Under the pieces are notes generated by a model, which saw only the letters and a program-made list of their open reading frames with translations, was not told the origin of the DNA and did not search any database. A stretch of DNA of 64,000 bases from Candidatus Methanoperedens sp. GTDB taxonomy: Archaea; Halobacteriota; Methanosarcinia; Methanosarcinales; Methanoperedenaceae. Positions 24,992-35,208 of this stretch are shown in pieces. Within the stretch, counting starts at the first letter, position 1. Each line of letters starts with the position of its first letter. A program made the translations under genes and the position numbers. The stretch lies in NCBI GenBank assembly GCA_026552975.1, contig JAPMTR010000065.1:1-64000 (forward strand), in the 5' to 3' direction.

Positions 24992-25945
24992 ATGCCAGAA
25001 TCAAACCACAAATATTTTGCGGCCCATAAAGAAATTACCTCGGTTGCACGACTCTCTATATATTCAAACACCCTGCTGCTTATTATAAAACTCGCGGTGG
25101 GATTTTTCATGGGTTCAATAAGTGTGCTCTCAGAAGCCCTGCATTCCGGTATAGATCTTCTTGCCGCGATCATAGCTAATTATTCAGTGAAAAAAGCAGG
25201 ACAACCAGCTGATGAAGATCATAATTTCGGCCACGGCAAATTTGAGAACGTATCAGGTACCGTCGAAGCGATCCTAATTTTTGTGGCTGCAATAATCATA
25301 ATCTATAAAGCCAGTGAGAAGATCATCCTGGGACATGACATGAAAAGTGAATTCATAGGCATTGGTATTCTTGTTATGGGATTATCTGCTGCAGTGAATT
25401 TTTATGTCTCAAGAAGGATAATGGCCGTTGCAAAGAAAGCGGAATCCATCGCCCTTGAAGCAGATGCATACCACCTCACTACTGATGTATATACCTCGAT
25501 TGGAGTTTTTATTGGGCTGGTACTTATTCAGCTCACAGGGATTTCCATTTTCGACCCCATCATGGCCATAATCGTTGGAATAATAATTCTCAAGGCTTCA
25601 TATGACCTTACAAGACGTTCAGTATCAGGGATCATGGATGTAAAGCTTTCAGATAATGAAGAGGAGACGATAAGATCAATAATCCACGACCATTATTCTC
25701 AATATGCAGAATACCATAACCTGCGCTCACGAATGTCAGGAGCTGAGAGATTCGTTGACCTGCATCTTGTCGTACCCAAAAACCAGAATGTTGTGGAAGC
25801 ACATGATTTCTGTGATCATCTCGAAAAAGAGATCAAAGAGAAAATACCCAACCTTTCAATATTGATACACATAGAACCATGCAGGACAGATTGCGAGATA
25901 TGTAAGAAATTGGAAGTCTGCGTAAATCCTGATATTGCTCAGTGA
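24992..25945 (+). CDS. Cation diffusion facilitator (CDF) transporter
   Basis: A 317-residue membrane exporter of divalent cations by proton antiport. It has six predicted helices from about 25 to 200. Site A residues appear in SEALHSGIDLLAA near residue 46 and EADAYHLTTDVYTS near 158 (H-x3-D in both). The cytosolic C-terminal domain (about 210-317) has the HLVVPKNQ and HIEPCRTDCEICKKLEVC elements; the terminal Cys cluster is an addition. Cation not fixed by sequence; Zn, Fe or Mn are possible. Confidence 0.88.
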   Translation: MPESNHKYFAAHKEITSVARLSIYSNTLLLIIKLAVGFFMGSISVLSEALHSGIDLLAAIIANYSVKKAGQPADEDHNFGHGKFENVSGTVEAILIFVAAIIIIYKASEKIILGHDMKSEFIGIGILVMGLSAAVNFYVSRRIMAVAKKAESIALEADAYHLTTDVYTSIGVFIGLVLIQLTGISIFDPIMAIIVGIIILKASYDLTRRSVSGIMDVKLSDNEEETIRSIIHDHYSQYAEYHNLRSRMSGAERFVDLHLVVPKNQNVVEAHDFCDHLEKEIKEKIPNLSILIHIEPCRTDCEICKKLEVCVNPDIAQ

Positions 25946-25950
25946 ACATA

Positions 25951-26757
25951 TCAATGAGCCTTTTTTATCCCGGATGCTATCATTTCTTCTATTTTTTTAC
26001 GCTCATTGATGTCATAGAAAGCGATCACTGCACCCAAAAATTCATTTTTATCATTCTGGATCTTATTTCCTATGATCTCAACAGGGATCTTATTACCATT
26101 TCGGGAGATCAGGACCGTATCTTCAGCCAACCCGAAAAAATTTCCCTCTCGAAGCAGGATATTCAAAGGATCTTGTGCCTTTTCGCCAGTTTTTGCGCAG
26201 ATAACATTGAAAATTTCCCCAAGCGGCCTGCCCACCGCATTTTCGTGCTTCCAGCCTGTCAACGCCTCGGCATAAGGATTAATAATTTTTGTAATGCCAT
26301 TCCTGTCAGTTGTAATTACAGCGTCCCCTATGCTGTTTAAGGTCGCATTTAGCCACCTTTCGGAGTCTTTCAGTCTTCTTTCCATATTATGCTTATATAG
26401 AGCAATATCAAGGGATACATTGAGTTCGCGAGGCTGGAATGGTTTTATCAGGTAACCGAAAGGCTGGGTGATCTTTGCCCGTTCGATCGTAGCTTCATCC
26501 GAGTAGGCAGTCAGGTAAACGATGGGAATATCCAGTGACCTCTTTATTCTACCAGCAGCCTCTATGCCATCCATACCGCCCCTTAGCATTATGTCCATGA
26601 GGATTATATCCGGCTGGAACTCAATTGCTTTTTTTATCGCCTCTTCACCGCTTGAAGCTATCATGGAGCTATATCCAAAACCAATCAACCTGTCCTGTAT
26701 CTCAAGAGCCACAATACTTTCATCTTCCACCACAAGAACTTTTTTTGATTCGATCAT
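25951..26757 (-). CDS. Response regulator REC-PAS
   Basis: A 268-residue protein. The receiver at about 5-122 has canonical residues: VLVVEDESI, Asp in IILMDIMLRGGMDG, Thr in VYLTAYSD and Lys in YLIKPFQ. The GYLIKPFQPRELNVSLDIALYKHNME exit is of the type common in Methanosarcinales regulators. A PAS domain at about 140-262 (SIGDAVITTDRNGITKIINPYA) follows, without an effector domain after it. It is translationally coupled (4-base overlap) to the histidine kinase upstream, so the pair is a cognate two-component system whose PAS may sense a second input. Confidence 0.9.
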   Translation of the reverse strand: MIESKKVLVVEDESIVALEIQDRLIGFGYSSMIASSGEEAIKKAIEFQPDIILMDIMLRGGMDGIEAAGRIKRSLDIPIVYLTAYSDEATIERAKITQPFGYLIKPFQPRELNVSLDIALYKHNMERRLKDSERWLNATLNSIGDAVITTDRNGITKIINPYAEALTGWKHENAVGRPLGEIFNVICAKTGEKAQDPLNILLREGNFFGLAEDTVLISRNGNKIPVEIIGNKIQNDKNEFLGAVIAFYDINERKKIEEMIASGIKKAH

Positions 26758-28796
26758 ATCTTTTCACCTTCAAATGTTATAGTAAACTTCGTTCCACCTA
26801 TCCTATCAATATCAATTATCCCGCCGATCTGGCTGGACAAAGTCGTTATCAGTTTTAAGCCTAATGTCTCAGTTTTTCTGATATCAAAATCCTCAGGAAG
26901 ACCTTTGCCGTTATCTGCAACGACCAGTTCGTATTTATTATTCACCCTGTGGAATTCGACCAGGATATTCCCTTCCATACCACCTGAGAATGCATATTTC
27001 AGGGAGTTCGTGACGAGTTCATTTATAATTAATCCACATGGAATAGCAATATCAATATCCAGCAGGACTTTATCTACATCCAGACTCAGTTTTGCTGAAT
27101 TTGAATATGAACCATAGGATTGGAAAAGGGAACCGGTTATATCTCTTATATAATCCCTGACATCGATTTTACCCATTTCACCTGACTTATATAGTTTTTC
27201 ATGCGCTATTGCCACTGATTTTACGCGGGCCTGGCTTTCTTTGAACATCTCAACAATGGCCTCATCATTAATATTTCTTGATTGGAGGTACAGCAAACTG
27301 GATATCACCTGTAAATTATTCTTGATCCGATGATGGACCTCTTTTAAAAGAAGTTCATTCTTTTGAGCCTCTTCAGCCTGCTTGCGTTCAGTGATATCCC
27401 GTATGATGGCCAGGATCTCATCTTTTCCACTTGAAATGTAGCGCGCCTCATAATCGTGCTGCTTTTCATCTTCCATAGAATTGAATTCAAGGATCTGTAT
27501 TTCACCGGTCGCCAATGCTTTATCGATACACACAGAAGTCTTGCTGGCAAGATCCGGGGGCATAGCTTCGAATATTTTTTTTCCCTTCAATTCCTCCAGG
27601 GATAAACCCAGGAAATTTTGTTCATTTGCCTTGATCTTTAAGATCTTCCCATCTTTCGAAAGCTGGAGCATCACATCCGGGATCGCATTTATGAAAGCTG
27701 TGGTCTTTTCTTCACTTCTTAGCATTTTTTCCGTGGATTGTTCCAGGGAACCAAGCATCCGATTGATATCATCAGCCAGGTTACCAAGCTCATCATTTTC
27801 TTTTTTCCTGACCACGATACGTTCAGACAGGTCCCCACTGTTTTCAATTCGGCTTAAGTTCGTGCTAAGATCAGAAAGCGGGGATAATACTGACTTTTCC
27901 AGGAAGAACAGCGTCACTATACCGAATATGATACCTATGGCAATTATCGATTTGAAAAAATACCACATTGTTACCTGCCCTTGCCTGTAGAACTCCCTTG
28001 TTGATACAACCCCTAAGATAAGTGCAGGGTTTCCATAAATATCGTTAAGAACTTTATATCCTGTTATTGTTTCTTCTGTAGATGGTTTTATATAAAAGGT
28101 CTTGTTCTTTAAAAGAGATAAGCCAGCCTCACTAAAGTCAGAAGACATCGCAGGATCATCAAAACTGTACATTGAAAGAGAAAGGTTAGTAATTCCCGAA
28201 AGTCTCTCTATTTCAACCCTGTCCAGGAATCGTCCCATAATAAGTGTTCCCCGGATAGGTCCTTCGCTTTTCCTTGTCAGGATGGGGTGTGAAGTAATAA
28301 GCATCGGCCCATCAGGAAGCATTATTATTCCGGATATAAAACTTTCTTTATCATTATGTGCCATGAGGGGATCATTAACTGAAAGCCCTGTTAGCATCAA
28401 GGGAACGGGAATTTCTTCCCCATTATCATCAAACGCTTTCCCATAAACGATGCGGCCTTGAGAATTTATGAACAACATCAGGTTTATATTCAGGTTTGTA
28501 AAAGTAACATCGATGAGATTCATTCGTTTATAATTGTCATTTAATTGATCTACAAAAGAATAGGTTTCATCCCATGTTGCCCAATCATTAACTATATTAT
28601 CTAATTTATTAATATCATTTTGAAGAGTATTTGTAACTGTCTCTATATTATTCAGGACGTATTCGTCTTCCATCTTGTTGATGTTTTCCATCAGGATGAG
28701 TTGTGAAACTTCATACTGGATAAATATCATGCAAATAAGAATAAAAATAATAAATCCTAGAGTCTTATTTCGCAGTTTCATAATATTCATTTCCAA
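26754..28796 (-). CDS. CHASE4-like membrane sensor histidine kinase (HisKA_2)
   Basis: A 680-residue membrane kinase. Helix at about 9-29, extracellular CHASE4-like sensor at 40-280 (NDWATWDETYSFV is a typical start), second helix at 283-305, HAMP at 306-365 (SVLSPLSDLSTNLSRIENSGDLSERI), PAS at about 372-480, HisKA_2 at about 490-565 with the acceptor His in LLKEVHHRIKNNLQVISSLL, and HATPase_c at about 590-680 (CGLIINELVTNSLKYAF, VVADNGKGLP). It pairs with the REC-PAS regulator directly downstream. Signal unknown. Confidence 0.9.
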   Translation of the reverse strand: MEMNIMKLRNKTLGFIIFILICMIFIQYEVSQLILMENINKMEDEYVLNNIETVTNTLQNDINKLDNIVNDWATWDETYSFVDQLNDNYKRMNLIDVTFTNLNINLMLFINSQGRIVYGKAFDDNGEEIPVPLMLTGLSVNDPLMAHNDKESFISGIIMLPDGPMLITSHPILTRKSEGPIRGTLIMGRFLDRVEIERLSGITNLSLSMYSFDDPAMSSDFSEAGLSLLKNKTFYIKPSTEETITGYKVLNDIYGNPALILGVVSTREFYRQGQVTMWYFFKSIIAIGIIFGIVTLFFLEKSVLSPLSDLSTNLSRIENSGDLSERIVVRKKENDELGNLADDINRMLGSLEQSTEKMLRSEEKTTAFINAIPDVMLQLSKDGKILKIKANEQNFLGLSLEELKGKKIFEAMPPDLASKTSVCIDKALATGEIQILEFNSMEDEKQHDYEARYISSGKDEILAIIRDITERKQAEEAQKNELLLKEVHHRIKNNLQVISSLLYLQSRNINDEAIVEMFKESQARVKSVAIAHEKLYKSGEMGKIDVRDYIRDITGSLFQSYGSYSNSAKLSLDVDKVLLDIDIAIPCGLIINELVTNSLKYAFSGGMEGNILVEFHRVNNKYELVVADNGKGLPEDFDIRKTETLGLKLITTLSSQIGGIIDIDRIGGTKFTITFEGEKI

Positions 28797-28931
28797 TTAT
28801 AATTATAATGAATGGCCATCCATAAAAAGATCCCAACCATATATTACATCATTATAAGCATAATAACATATATATCTCTATTGGAATGAGATGAATATTG
28901 ATTTGAATATGTATCTTAAAAAAAAACTGTA

Positions 28932-29243
28932 TCAAAGCATCATGTTAAGCGCTTCTTTTGCAGAAATACCAGCCGTTATCCCCCGTTTCATTGCAGCCTG
29001 TGAAACATCCACAACTTTTGCATTCAATAAATCCTCAAAACTTCTGACACCTGTAACTCTAACTGCCACATCCCCCAATTTATCAGCTATTTCCATATTG
29101 AGATAGCCGCACATTACAAAACCACAGCCTGCCCTTACAACAATCAGTGGAGCATGTTCCATATCCATCTTCAGTCCTATCCCACACCCTTTTTCAAGAT
29201 TTATCTGTTCTATGATCATATTATATACGTTTGATCTGCCCAT
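28932..29243 (-). CDS. DUF1805 domain protein
   Basis: A 103-residue protein matching archaeal DUF1805: PLIVVRAGCGFVMCGYLNMEIADKLGDVAVRV near 30-62, then GVRSFEDLLNAKV and a helix with TAGISAKEALNMML. Function unknown. The start may be the ATG at 29243 or the downstream one at 29219 (MIIEQINLEKG), which fits the family N-terminus better. It stands alone between a kinase and a CDF gene. Confidence 0.75.
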   Translation of the reverse strand: MGRSNVYNMIIEQINLEKGCGIGLKMDMEHAPLIVVRAGCGFVMCGYLNMEIADKLGDVAVRVTGVRSFEDLLNAKVVDVSQAAMKRGITAGISAKEALNMML

Positions 29244-29324
29244 AGAAATATCTTATTATCAAGCCATTCAATATGTCAATATCCCCACAATAAGGCCACC
29301 GATAATTAACAATCAAATATTAAT

Positions 29325-30200
29325 ATGGACACTATTAACAAGAACCTGAAGATCGCCATCATCCTTACAACCCTGATCTTCTTCCTTGAACTGGCAGGCG
29401 GGATACTTTCAAATAGCCTTGCGCTCCTTTCCGACTCAGCCCACGTGTTGATGGACGTCGTAGCGTTGCTTCTCACATACGGTGCCATACGGATATCAGA
29501 ACGCCCATCAAACAGCAATATGACTTTCGGGTATCACAGGTTCGAGATATTTGCAGCTCTTATCAATGGTTTAACGATCATAGGAATAGCGATATTCATC
29601 TTTTATGAAGCATACGACAGGATACTTGATCCGCCAGCAGTAAAAGGCCAGGAAGTCCTGGTGATAGCTTTGATCGGACTTGCGGTCAATGCATGGGTCG
29701 CAGTAAAATTGCACGGGCATCATGACCTCAATATAAAAGGGGCATATCTTCATGTAATAGGGGACGCCCTGGCATCAATAGCAGTGATAGCAGGAGCTGT
29801 GGTCATTATTTTCACCGGACGAACGATCGTTGACCCGCTGCTTGGTATTCTCATTGGCGCCATGCTTCTTTACGGTGCATTCAAACTTATTCTTGGCTCA
29901 GCCCGGATACTTCTTGAATTTGCTCCGCAGCATGTTGATGCCGATTCCCTCACAAAGGTCATGATGAAAATAGAGGGAGTAAAAGGAGTTCATGATATCC
30001 ATATATGGAGCATCTGTTCCCATATTCATGCCATGAGCGCACATGTGCTTGTGGACAGGATACATGTAGAGCAGACAGAAATTTTAATAAACAATATCAG
30101 GAAAATGGTAAAAGATGAATTCCAGATATTTCATACGACGCTGCAATTCGAGTGTGCTGAATGTGATTTGTATGATGGTGGGTTTGAGATACATCACTGA
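29325..30200 (+). CDS. CzcD-type cation diffusion facilitator
   Basis: A 291-residue zinc-type CDF exporter. Helices at about 8-210 carry site A residues in LLSDSAHVLMDVVALLL near residue 36 and GAYLHVIGDALASIAV near 146 (H-x3-D in both). SFKxLP-like VDPLLGILIGAMLLYGAF and C-terminal EGVKGVHDIHIWSICSHIHAMSAHV near 215 match ZnT/CzcD. It is a different subfamily from the CDF protein at 24992; two exporters within 5 kb is worth noting. Confidence 0.9.
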   Translation: MDTINKNLKIAIILTTLIFFLELAGGILSNSLALLSDSAHVLMDVVALLLTYGAIRISERPSNSNMTFGYHRFEIFAALINGLTIIGIAIFIFYEAYDRILDPPAVKGQEVLVIALIGLAVNAWVAVKLHGHHDLNIKGAYLHVIGDALASIAVIAGAVVIIFTGRTIVDPLLGILIGAMLLYGAFKLILGSARILLEFAPQHVDADSLTKVMMKIEGVKGVHDIHIWSICSHIHAMSAHVLVDRIHVEQTEILINNIRKMVKDEFQIFHTTLQFECAECDLYDGGFEIHH

Positions 30201-30322
30201 TCATTAAATACAATATATTTTGTTTATTTTTTTTATTAACTCGAATTAATATTAATATTTTCACACCAGCATATATATACATGTGTTTAGAATGGATTCT
30301 AAATCTATTATAGGTAGGAAAA

Positions 30323-31435
30323 ATGAATCAAGGAAAACAAATCCTGGTCGTCGAAGATGAAATAATTACTGCAAAAGTCATACAAAAGAAATTAATAAGC
30401 CTTGGATATAATGTACCGGTGACAGTAGCCTCAGGAGAAGAGGCCATAAAAAAAGTAAAAGAAAATAATCCCGATCTTGTATTAATGGATATTAATCTTG
30501 AAACTAAAATGGACGGGATCGAAGCAGCTTCAATAATTCGTTCTTTTTCAAATATTCCGGTCATATACCTGACCACACATTCAGATGACAAGACCCTTGA
30601 AAGGGCAAAGATCACAGAGCCATATGCGTATATGGTAAAACCATTTGAGGAAAAGGGATTACAGATAAATCTTGACGTGATCTTTTTTAAGCATAAGATC
30701 GAGAGAATAAATCATGAAAATGAGGCGCTCATCCAGGCAAGCAAGACAAAGTCAGAGTTTATGATGGCGGTTACACATGAATTGCGTACCCCTTTGAACG
30801 CGATCATTGGTTTTTCAGAAATTTTGAAATCAAAGAACAATGGGACATTGAACGAAACACAGGAAAAATATGTTGAAAGGATCCATTCAAGCGGGAACAA
30901 TCTGCTTGGGATCATCAATAATATCCTAGATCTTTCATCAGCAGAAGCAGGTAAGATCGCCCTTTCAAGGGAAAAGATCTCACTGGGGGTTTTATTTAAT
31001 GATGTAATAGATATCGTTAAAGAGAGCACTATTTCGAAAAAAATTCAAATAAAAACAGAAATCGATCCGGGATTGCAACCCATAGAAGCTGACAAAAATC
31101 GTGTCAAACAGGTGATATATAATATTTTGAACAATTCGATAAAATTCTCCAATCCTGAAGGGATCATAAGTATGACCGCAAAGAAAGAAGGCGATATGGC
31201 CCAGGTCACGATAAGTGACAGAGGTATCGGGATAAAAGAAGAAGATCTAAGAAAGTTGTTTAATGATTTTGAGCAGATAGATAAAGGCGCTTCAAGACAT
31301 TACGGGGGCCTTGGCCTGGGGCTTGTAATATCCAAGAAACTGGTCGATCTTCATGGTGGGAAGATAGGGGTAAAAAGCAAGTATGGAGAAGGTACTACAA
31401 TAACTTTTTCATTACCGATCACAGCAAAAAGTTAA
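30323..31435 (+). CDS. REC-first hybrid histidine kinase
   Basis: A 370-residue soluble hybrid kinase. Receiver at about 5-122 (ILVVEDEI, Asp in LVLMDINLETKMDG, Thr in VIYLTTHSD, Lys in YMVKPFEE), a short linker, HisKA at about 140-205 with the acceptor His in MAVTHELRTPLNAIIGF, and HATPase_c at about 250-366 (NILNNSIKFS, DRGIGI, GGLGLGLVISKK). The receiver precedes the kinase domain, so the output is phosphorylation regulated by an upstream kinase. It lies directly before the MCP gene on the same strand and could modulate the chemosensory system. Confidence 0.9.
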   Translation: MNQGKQILVVEDEIITAKVIQKKLISLGYNVPVTVASGEEAIKKVKENNPDLVLMDINLETKMDGIEAASIIRSFSNIPVIYLTTHSDDKTLERAKITEPYAYMVKPFEEKGLQINLDVIFFKHKIERINHENEALIQASKTKSEFMMAVTHELRTPLNAIIGFSEILKSKNNGTLNETQEKYVERIHSSGNNLLGIINNILDLSSAEAGKIALSREKISLGVLFNDVIDIVKESTISKKIQIKTEIDPGLQPIEADKNRVKQVIYNILNNSIKFSNPEGIISMTAKKEGDMAQVTISDRGIGIKEEDLRKLFNDFEQIDKGASRHYGGLGLGLVISKKLVDLHGGKIGVKSKYGEGTTITFSLPITAKS

Positions 31436-31492
31436 AGTAATCCTGTTTTTTTTTCATATTGATATTGATATCACACGTTTCTCACAATTCTG

Positions 31493-31499
31493 TTTATAT
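31493..31499 (+). promoter_or_regulatory. TATA box before the MCP gene
   Basis: TTTATAT lies about 54-60 bases before the ATG at 31553, predicting a leader of about 28 bases. It shows that mcp and cheW have their own promoter. Confidence 0.45.
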
Positions 31500-31552
31500 T
31501 CCTTACATAGCATTTTCAATCACAGGGATCCAAAAAAAGATAACAAATTGAG

Positions 31553-33559
31553 ATGAAAGATACTATGGTAAGTATAAAAGATATGTCTTTAAGCAAGAAG
31601 CTGATGGGCGGATTCGGTCTTGTCTGTCTTTTGCTTTTAATAGTGGCAACGATAAGCATAACCACTCTTGGAACGATCGAAAAGGAAAACAATAAAGTTA
31701 TCGCAAATACGATCGCAATGAAAGAAAAAGCTCTTGCTATGGATGTAAATATGCTTACAGCAAGACGATATGAGAAAGACTTTTTTGCGCGTCATGATCT
31801 GTCATATGTCGATATAGTGAAGACTTCTGTCGGGGATATTAAAAAAAATGCCGGGGAAATACAGGCACTTGACATCCCCCAGGAAAGAAAAGACATGGCT
31901 GGAAAAGTCCTGGTAGACATAGCAGGTTATGAAAAAGCTTTCCTCGAGACAGTTGAGATCTATAAGACAAAAGGACTTGATGAGAACCAGGGACTCCAAT
32001 CTGATATGAGAAACGCAGTTCATGATATTGAAGCACAGATCACAAAACAAAATAATGACCTGCTTTTGGCAAATATGCTTACTTTAAGGAGAAATGAAAA
32101 AGATTACATAATGAGGAAGGATCTGGCATATCAAACAAAATTTCATACTGATGAAAAGATATTCCAAAATAACCTTGATGCCAGCAAATTGCCACAGGAT
32201 GTCAAAAATAACATCAGGTCAGGACTCAATGTATATAGTGCAGCTTTTGATAAAATAGTAGATACCGATGCAAAAATAGATTTAAAAACAGCTGAATTCA
32301 CAACATTTACTCATACATTGGAACCTCTGATGGAGGAATTCATAACCGATTCTGATACTGATGAAGCTGCGGCACTTGCTGCAATATCAAAAGAGAACGC
32401 AACAGCTAAAACCACGATCGTAATATTTTCTATTCTGGCGATCATATCCGGTCTGGGGATCGGGATATATATTTCACGCTCAATTACAGGACCGATAAAA
32501 AGCATGCTCATAGCCTCCAATAAAGTCGCTGCCGGCGACCTGACAATTCAGGTGGCAAGCAATTCAAAAGACGAGGTCGGACAACTCGGAACTGCTATCC
32601 AGTCAATGGCCCAGAGCTTAAAAGATGTACTTGGAAAAGTCCAAAGGTCAGCAATGGAGGTCTCATCGACCGCCCAGGAACTATCTGCGTCAAGTGAACA
32701 AATGAAAGCATCCACAGACCAGATATCAAGCACAACACAGGATATTTCAACAGGTGTAGGCCAGCAGGCAACAAAGATGGCTGAAGTGAGCAGGGCAATG
32801 AAAGAAATGGCTGACAGCGTTCAACAGGTGTCATTAAACTCCCAGAAAGCGGCACAGGGAGCAAGCTCGGCAAGCACGACTGCCCAGAATGTAGGAAAGA
32901 TGTCAGTTGAGGTCGTAAATAAGATGAACGATATCCAGATGAATGTTGACAATTCAGCCGAAGTCATAAAACAACTTGATGGAAAATCACAAAAGATCGG
33001 TGAGATCATAGGCGTAATAACAAATATCGCTGACCAGACAAACCTTCTTGCATTAAATGCTGCAATAGAAGCTGCCCGTGCAGGTGAACATGGCCGGGGA
33101 TTTGCGGTAGTTGCAGATGAGGTCAGGAAACTGGCCGAAGGATCAAGAGGTGCGGCAAACCAGATCACAGGATTGATAAAAGATATACAGCTGGGTACAA
33201 AGCAGGCTGTCAACACAATGGAAATGGGCACAAAGACCGTGGGTGAAGGTGCAAAGACCATAGGTGAAACAGTTTCAGCCATCAACCAGATCGTTAAAGC
33301 TGCTGCAGATGTTGCTACCATGGTACAGGAGATCGCGGCAGCCGCAGAAGAACAATCCGCTTCGGTCGAAGAAGTAACCGCGTCCATAGAAGACCTGTCT
33401 GCGATCAGTGAAGAATCAGCTGCAGGCACCCAGGAAACATCAGCTGCTGCTGAAGAACAGTCTGCTTCAATGGATCAACTTGTGAATGCAGCCCAGGAAC
33501 TTGCCAGATTATCCAATGAATTGCAGTCTGAAGTTTCAAAATTCAATATTGACTCGTAA
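31553..33559 (+). CDS. Methyl-accepting chemotaxis protein with HBM-like sensor
   Basis: A 668-residue chemoreceptor. First helix at about 16-38, extracellular region about 40-285, second helix near 288-310, HAMP at 311-365 and cytoplasmic signalling domain at about 400-650 with the hairpin tip containing [18 protein letters not shown] and the [19 protein letters not shown] segment. The extracellular region repeats the pair [16 protein letters not shown] and [16 protein letters not shown], the hallmark of the helical bimodular (HBM) sensor, as in bacterial McpS-type receptors that bind organic acids. Ligand unknown. Gln/Glu pairs in the signalling domain are candidate methylation/deamidation sites for CheR/CheB/CheD. 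Confidence 0.92.
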   Translation: MKDTMVSIKDMSLSKKLMGGFGLVCLLLLIVATISITTLGTIEKENNKVIANTIAMKEKALAMDVNMLTARRYEKDFFARHDLSYVDIVKTSVGDIKKNAGEIQALDIPQERKDMAGKVLVDIAGYEKAFLETVEIYKTKGLDENQGLQSDMRNAVHDIEAQITKQNNDLLLANMLTLRRNEKDYIMRKDLAYQTKFHTDEKIFQNNLDASKLPQDVKNNIRSGLNVYSAAFDKIVDTDAKIDLKTAEFTTFTHTLEPLMEEFITDSDTDEAAALAAISKENATAKTTIVIFSILAIISGLGIGIYISRSITGPIKSMLIASNKVAAGDLTIQVASNSKDEVGQLGTAIQSMAQSLKDVLGKVQRSAMEVSSTAQELSASSEQMKASTDQISSTTQDISTGVGQQATKMAEVSRAMKEMADSVQQVSLNSQKAAQGASSASTTAQNVGKMSVEVVNKMNDIQMNVDNSAEVIKQLDGKSQKIGEIIGVITNIADQTNLLALNAAIEAARAGEHGRGFAVVADEVRKLAEGSRGAANQITGLIKDIQLGTKQAVNTMEMGTKTVGEGAKTIGETVSAINQIVKAAADVATMVQEIAAAAEEQSASVEEVTASIEDLSAISEESAAGTQETSAAAEEQSASMDQLVNAAQELARLSNELQSEVSKFNIDS

Positions 33560-33574
33560 AATAAAGAGGGTATT

Positions 33575-34090
33575 ATGCCAGAACAACAACCACCCGGTGA
33601 AAAAACGATCTCTGGCGATGAGCTACAGCTCGTCGTTTTTAAAATAGGTTCCGAGGAGTTCGGTGTTGAGATCATGAATGTGCAGGAGATCATCCGCATG
33701 ATCAATATCACAAAAATACCTCAGGCATCCAGCCATTTAAGGGGGATAATAAACCTTCGGGGCAAGATAATCGTAGTGATCAATCTGGATGTGGTAATGG
33801 GTATGAAAAGCAGGGAACAGGATGATAACACCCGGATCATAGTAGTGGATATAGGTGAGAACATTGTTGGTTTTATCGTTGATTCAGTAAGTGAAGTGAT
33901 CCGACTTCCTAAGAACAATGTTGAACCTGCACCTGGCGTTATTGCGAACAAGATCGGTACGGAATACATTCATGGTGTAGGTAAAATAAAAGACAGGCTG
34001 TTAATACTGCTTGACCTGAACAGGATGTTAAGCGTTAACGAACTTCAAAATCTAAATAGTATATCCAGTGAAGCAGCAACAGTGGCATGA
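33575..34090 (+). CDS. cheW: CheW coupling protein
   Basis: A 171-residue SH3-like scaffold that links the chemoreceptor to CheA. The receptor-CheA contact elements are visible: LVVFKIGSEEFGVEIMNVQEIIRM near 24-47, ASSHLRGIINLRGKIIVVINLDVVMG near 55-82 and GFIVDSVSEVIRLPKNNVEPAP near 100-124. It follows the MCP gene by 15 bases with GAGGG before the ATG. cheD ends six bases beyond its stop on the other strand. Confidence 0.93.
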   Translation: MPEQQPPGEKTISGDELQLVVFKIGSEEFGVEIMNVQEIIRMINITKIPQASSHLRGIINLRGKIIVVINLDVVMGMKSREQDDNTRIIVVDIGENIVGFIVDSVSEVIRLPKNNVEPAPGVIANKIGTEYIHGVGKIKDRLLILLDLNRMLSVNELQNLNSISSEAATVA

Positions 34091-34096
34091 CCACGT

Positions 34097-34585
34097 TTAT
34101 ATCTTTTTAATTCCATTAAATGCGCTTTTTACTGACATTACGCCTGTTGCGATATTGAATTCAATAGTCCTGCCATAATTTGCTCCAGTATCGCTTGCAA
34201 GTAATGGGATATTCATTTCTTTCAGTTTCTGTTTTACGGCCAGGACATTTCTTTCCCCGATACTCATGGTACTTTTTCCAAAACTGAACATACTTGCGCC
34301 CCCGGCGATCTTGGATTCCATTTTCCTTTTTAAACAACCTTTCTCGATAAGGCTATCAACTAATATTTCGATCGCAGAGTCAGCGAATTTTAAAGGGATC
34401 TCCTTTTTATTCGATTCCTGGATGCTTGGAAGAAGTATGTGTGCCAGGCCGCCGAATTTTGCTTCAGGATCGCGAATAGAGATCCCTACACAGGAACCAA
34501 GACCAATGGTCACAAGGACAGCAGGGTTTCGGACTACTGCATAGTCCGCTATTCCTATGATCACTCTTTCCACAGTAACTTCCAT
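34097..34585 (-). CDS. cheD: CheD chemoreceptor glutamine deamidase
   Basis: A 162-residue deamidase converting receptor Gln to Glu and a partner of CheC. Catalytic Cys is in TIGLGSCVGISIRDP near 29-43 and the His in FGGLAHILLPS near 48-58; the C-terminal RTIEFNIATGVMSVKS carries the third site region. It is the last gene of the cheY-B-A-R-C-D operon, 11 bases after cheC. Confidence 0.93.
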   Translation of the reverse strand: MEVTVERVIIGIADYAVVRNPAVLVTIGLGSCVGISIRDPEAKFGGLAHILLPSIQESNKKEIPLKFADSAIEILVDSLIEKGCLKRKMESKIAGGASMFSFGKSTMSIGERNVLAVKQKLKEMNIPLLASDTGANYGRTIEFNIATGVMSVKSAFNGIKKI

Positions 34586-34596
34586 ATTATTTCCTT

Positions 34597-35208
34597 TTAA
34601 ACCATCCTGTTGATCGCATCAAGCATGAACCTTAATGAATCTGAGTCTGTGAATATCAAAATATTACCATCCACTTGTTCTTCATTGATAAAAAATTCTG
34701 TCTTAAGGAACAAAACATCATTTACATCCGCACCCATAAAACCCAGTACCTGGTCGATTATCGCATCTGACATATCGTATGCCTGGGATGGAGTAGAGCT
34801 GCTTATCGATATTGAAAGGAAATTTGATAAAGAGCTGATGTATGTGCCCCCCATGATATTTGCCATTTCCTTAAGAACAGATACTTCCATTTCATCAAAT
34901 CCCTGTGTTTCATCGGATTGCCCATATATTAATTTGATCAATGTCTTTGCTGTCCTTTTTGATAGCAACAACATCATAAATCCATTAGCTTCGCCTGTAA
35001 GCTGAAGTATTATTCCAACGACCGGGTCTTCATTTCTTACCAGAGCAGGCACATCCAATAATGGAATAAGCTTCATATCAGGAAGAGATACCCCCACCTT
35101 TTTATTTACCATCTTAGACAGGGAAGTCGTTGCATGTCCTATCCCGATATTACCCACTTCTTTTAAGGCATCCTTTTGAAAATCCGTAAGAGTTCTTATA
35201 TTTTTCAT
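34597..35208 (-). CDS. cheC: CheC-type CheY-P phosphatase
   Basis: A 203-residue phosphatase that dephosphorylates CheY-P and can bind CheD. Both active-site helices with the E-x2-N pattern are kept: LKEVGNIGIGHATTSLSKMV near 14-32 and LKEMANIMGGTYISSLSNFL near 110-130. It overlaps cheR by four bases (ATGA). Confidence 0.93.
   Translation of the reverse strand: MKNIRTLTDFQKDALKEVGNIGIGHATTSLSKMVNKKVGVSLPDMKLIPLLDVPALVRNEDPVVGIILQLTGEANGFMMLLLSKRTAKTLIKLIYGQSDETQGFDEMEVSVLKEMANIMGGTYISSLSNFLSISISSSTPSQAYDMSDAIIDQVLGFMGADVNDVLFLKTEFFINEEQVDGNILIFTDSDSLRFMLDAINRMV

Noticed and set aside
26901-27117. Plus-strand frames over the HATPase region of the membrane kinase (and similar frames across other kinases and che genes)
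   Set aside because: They are antisense shadows of strongly coding frames with clear domain content.
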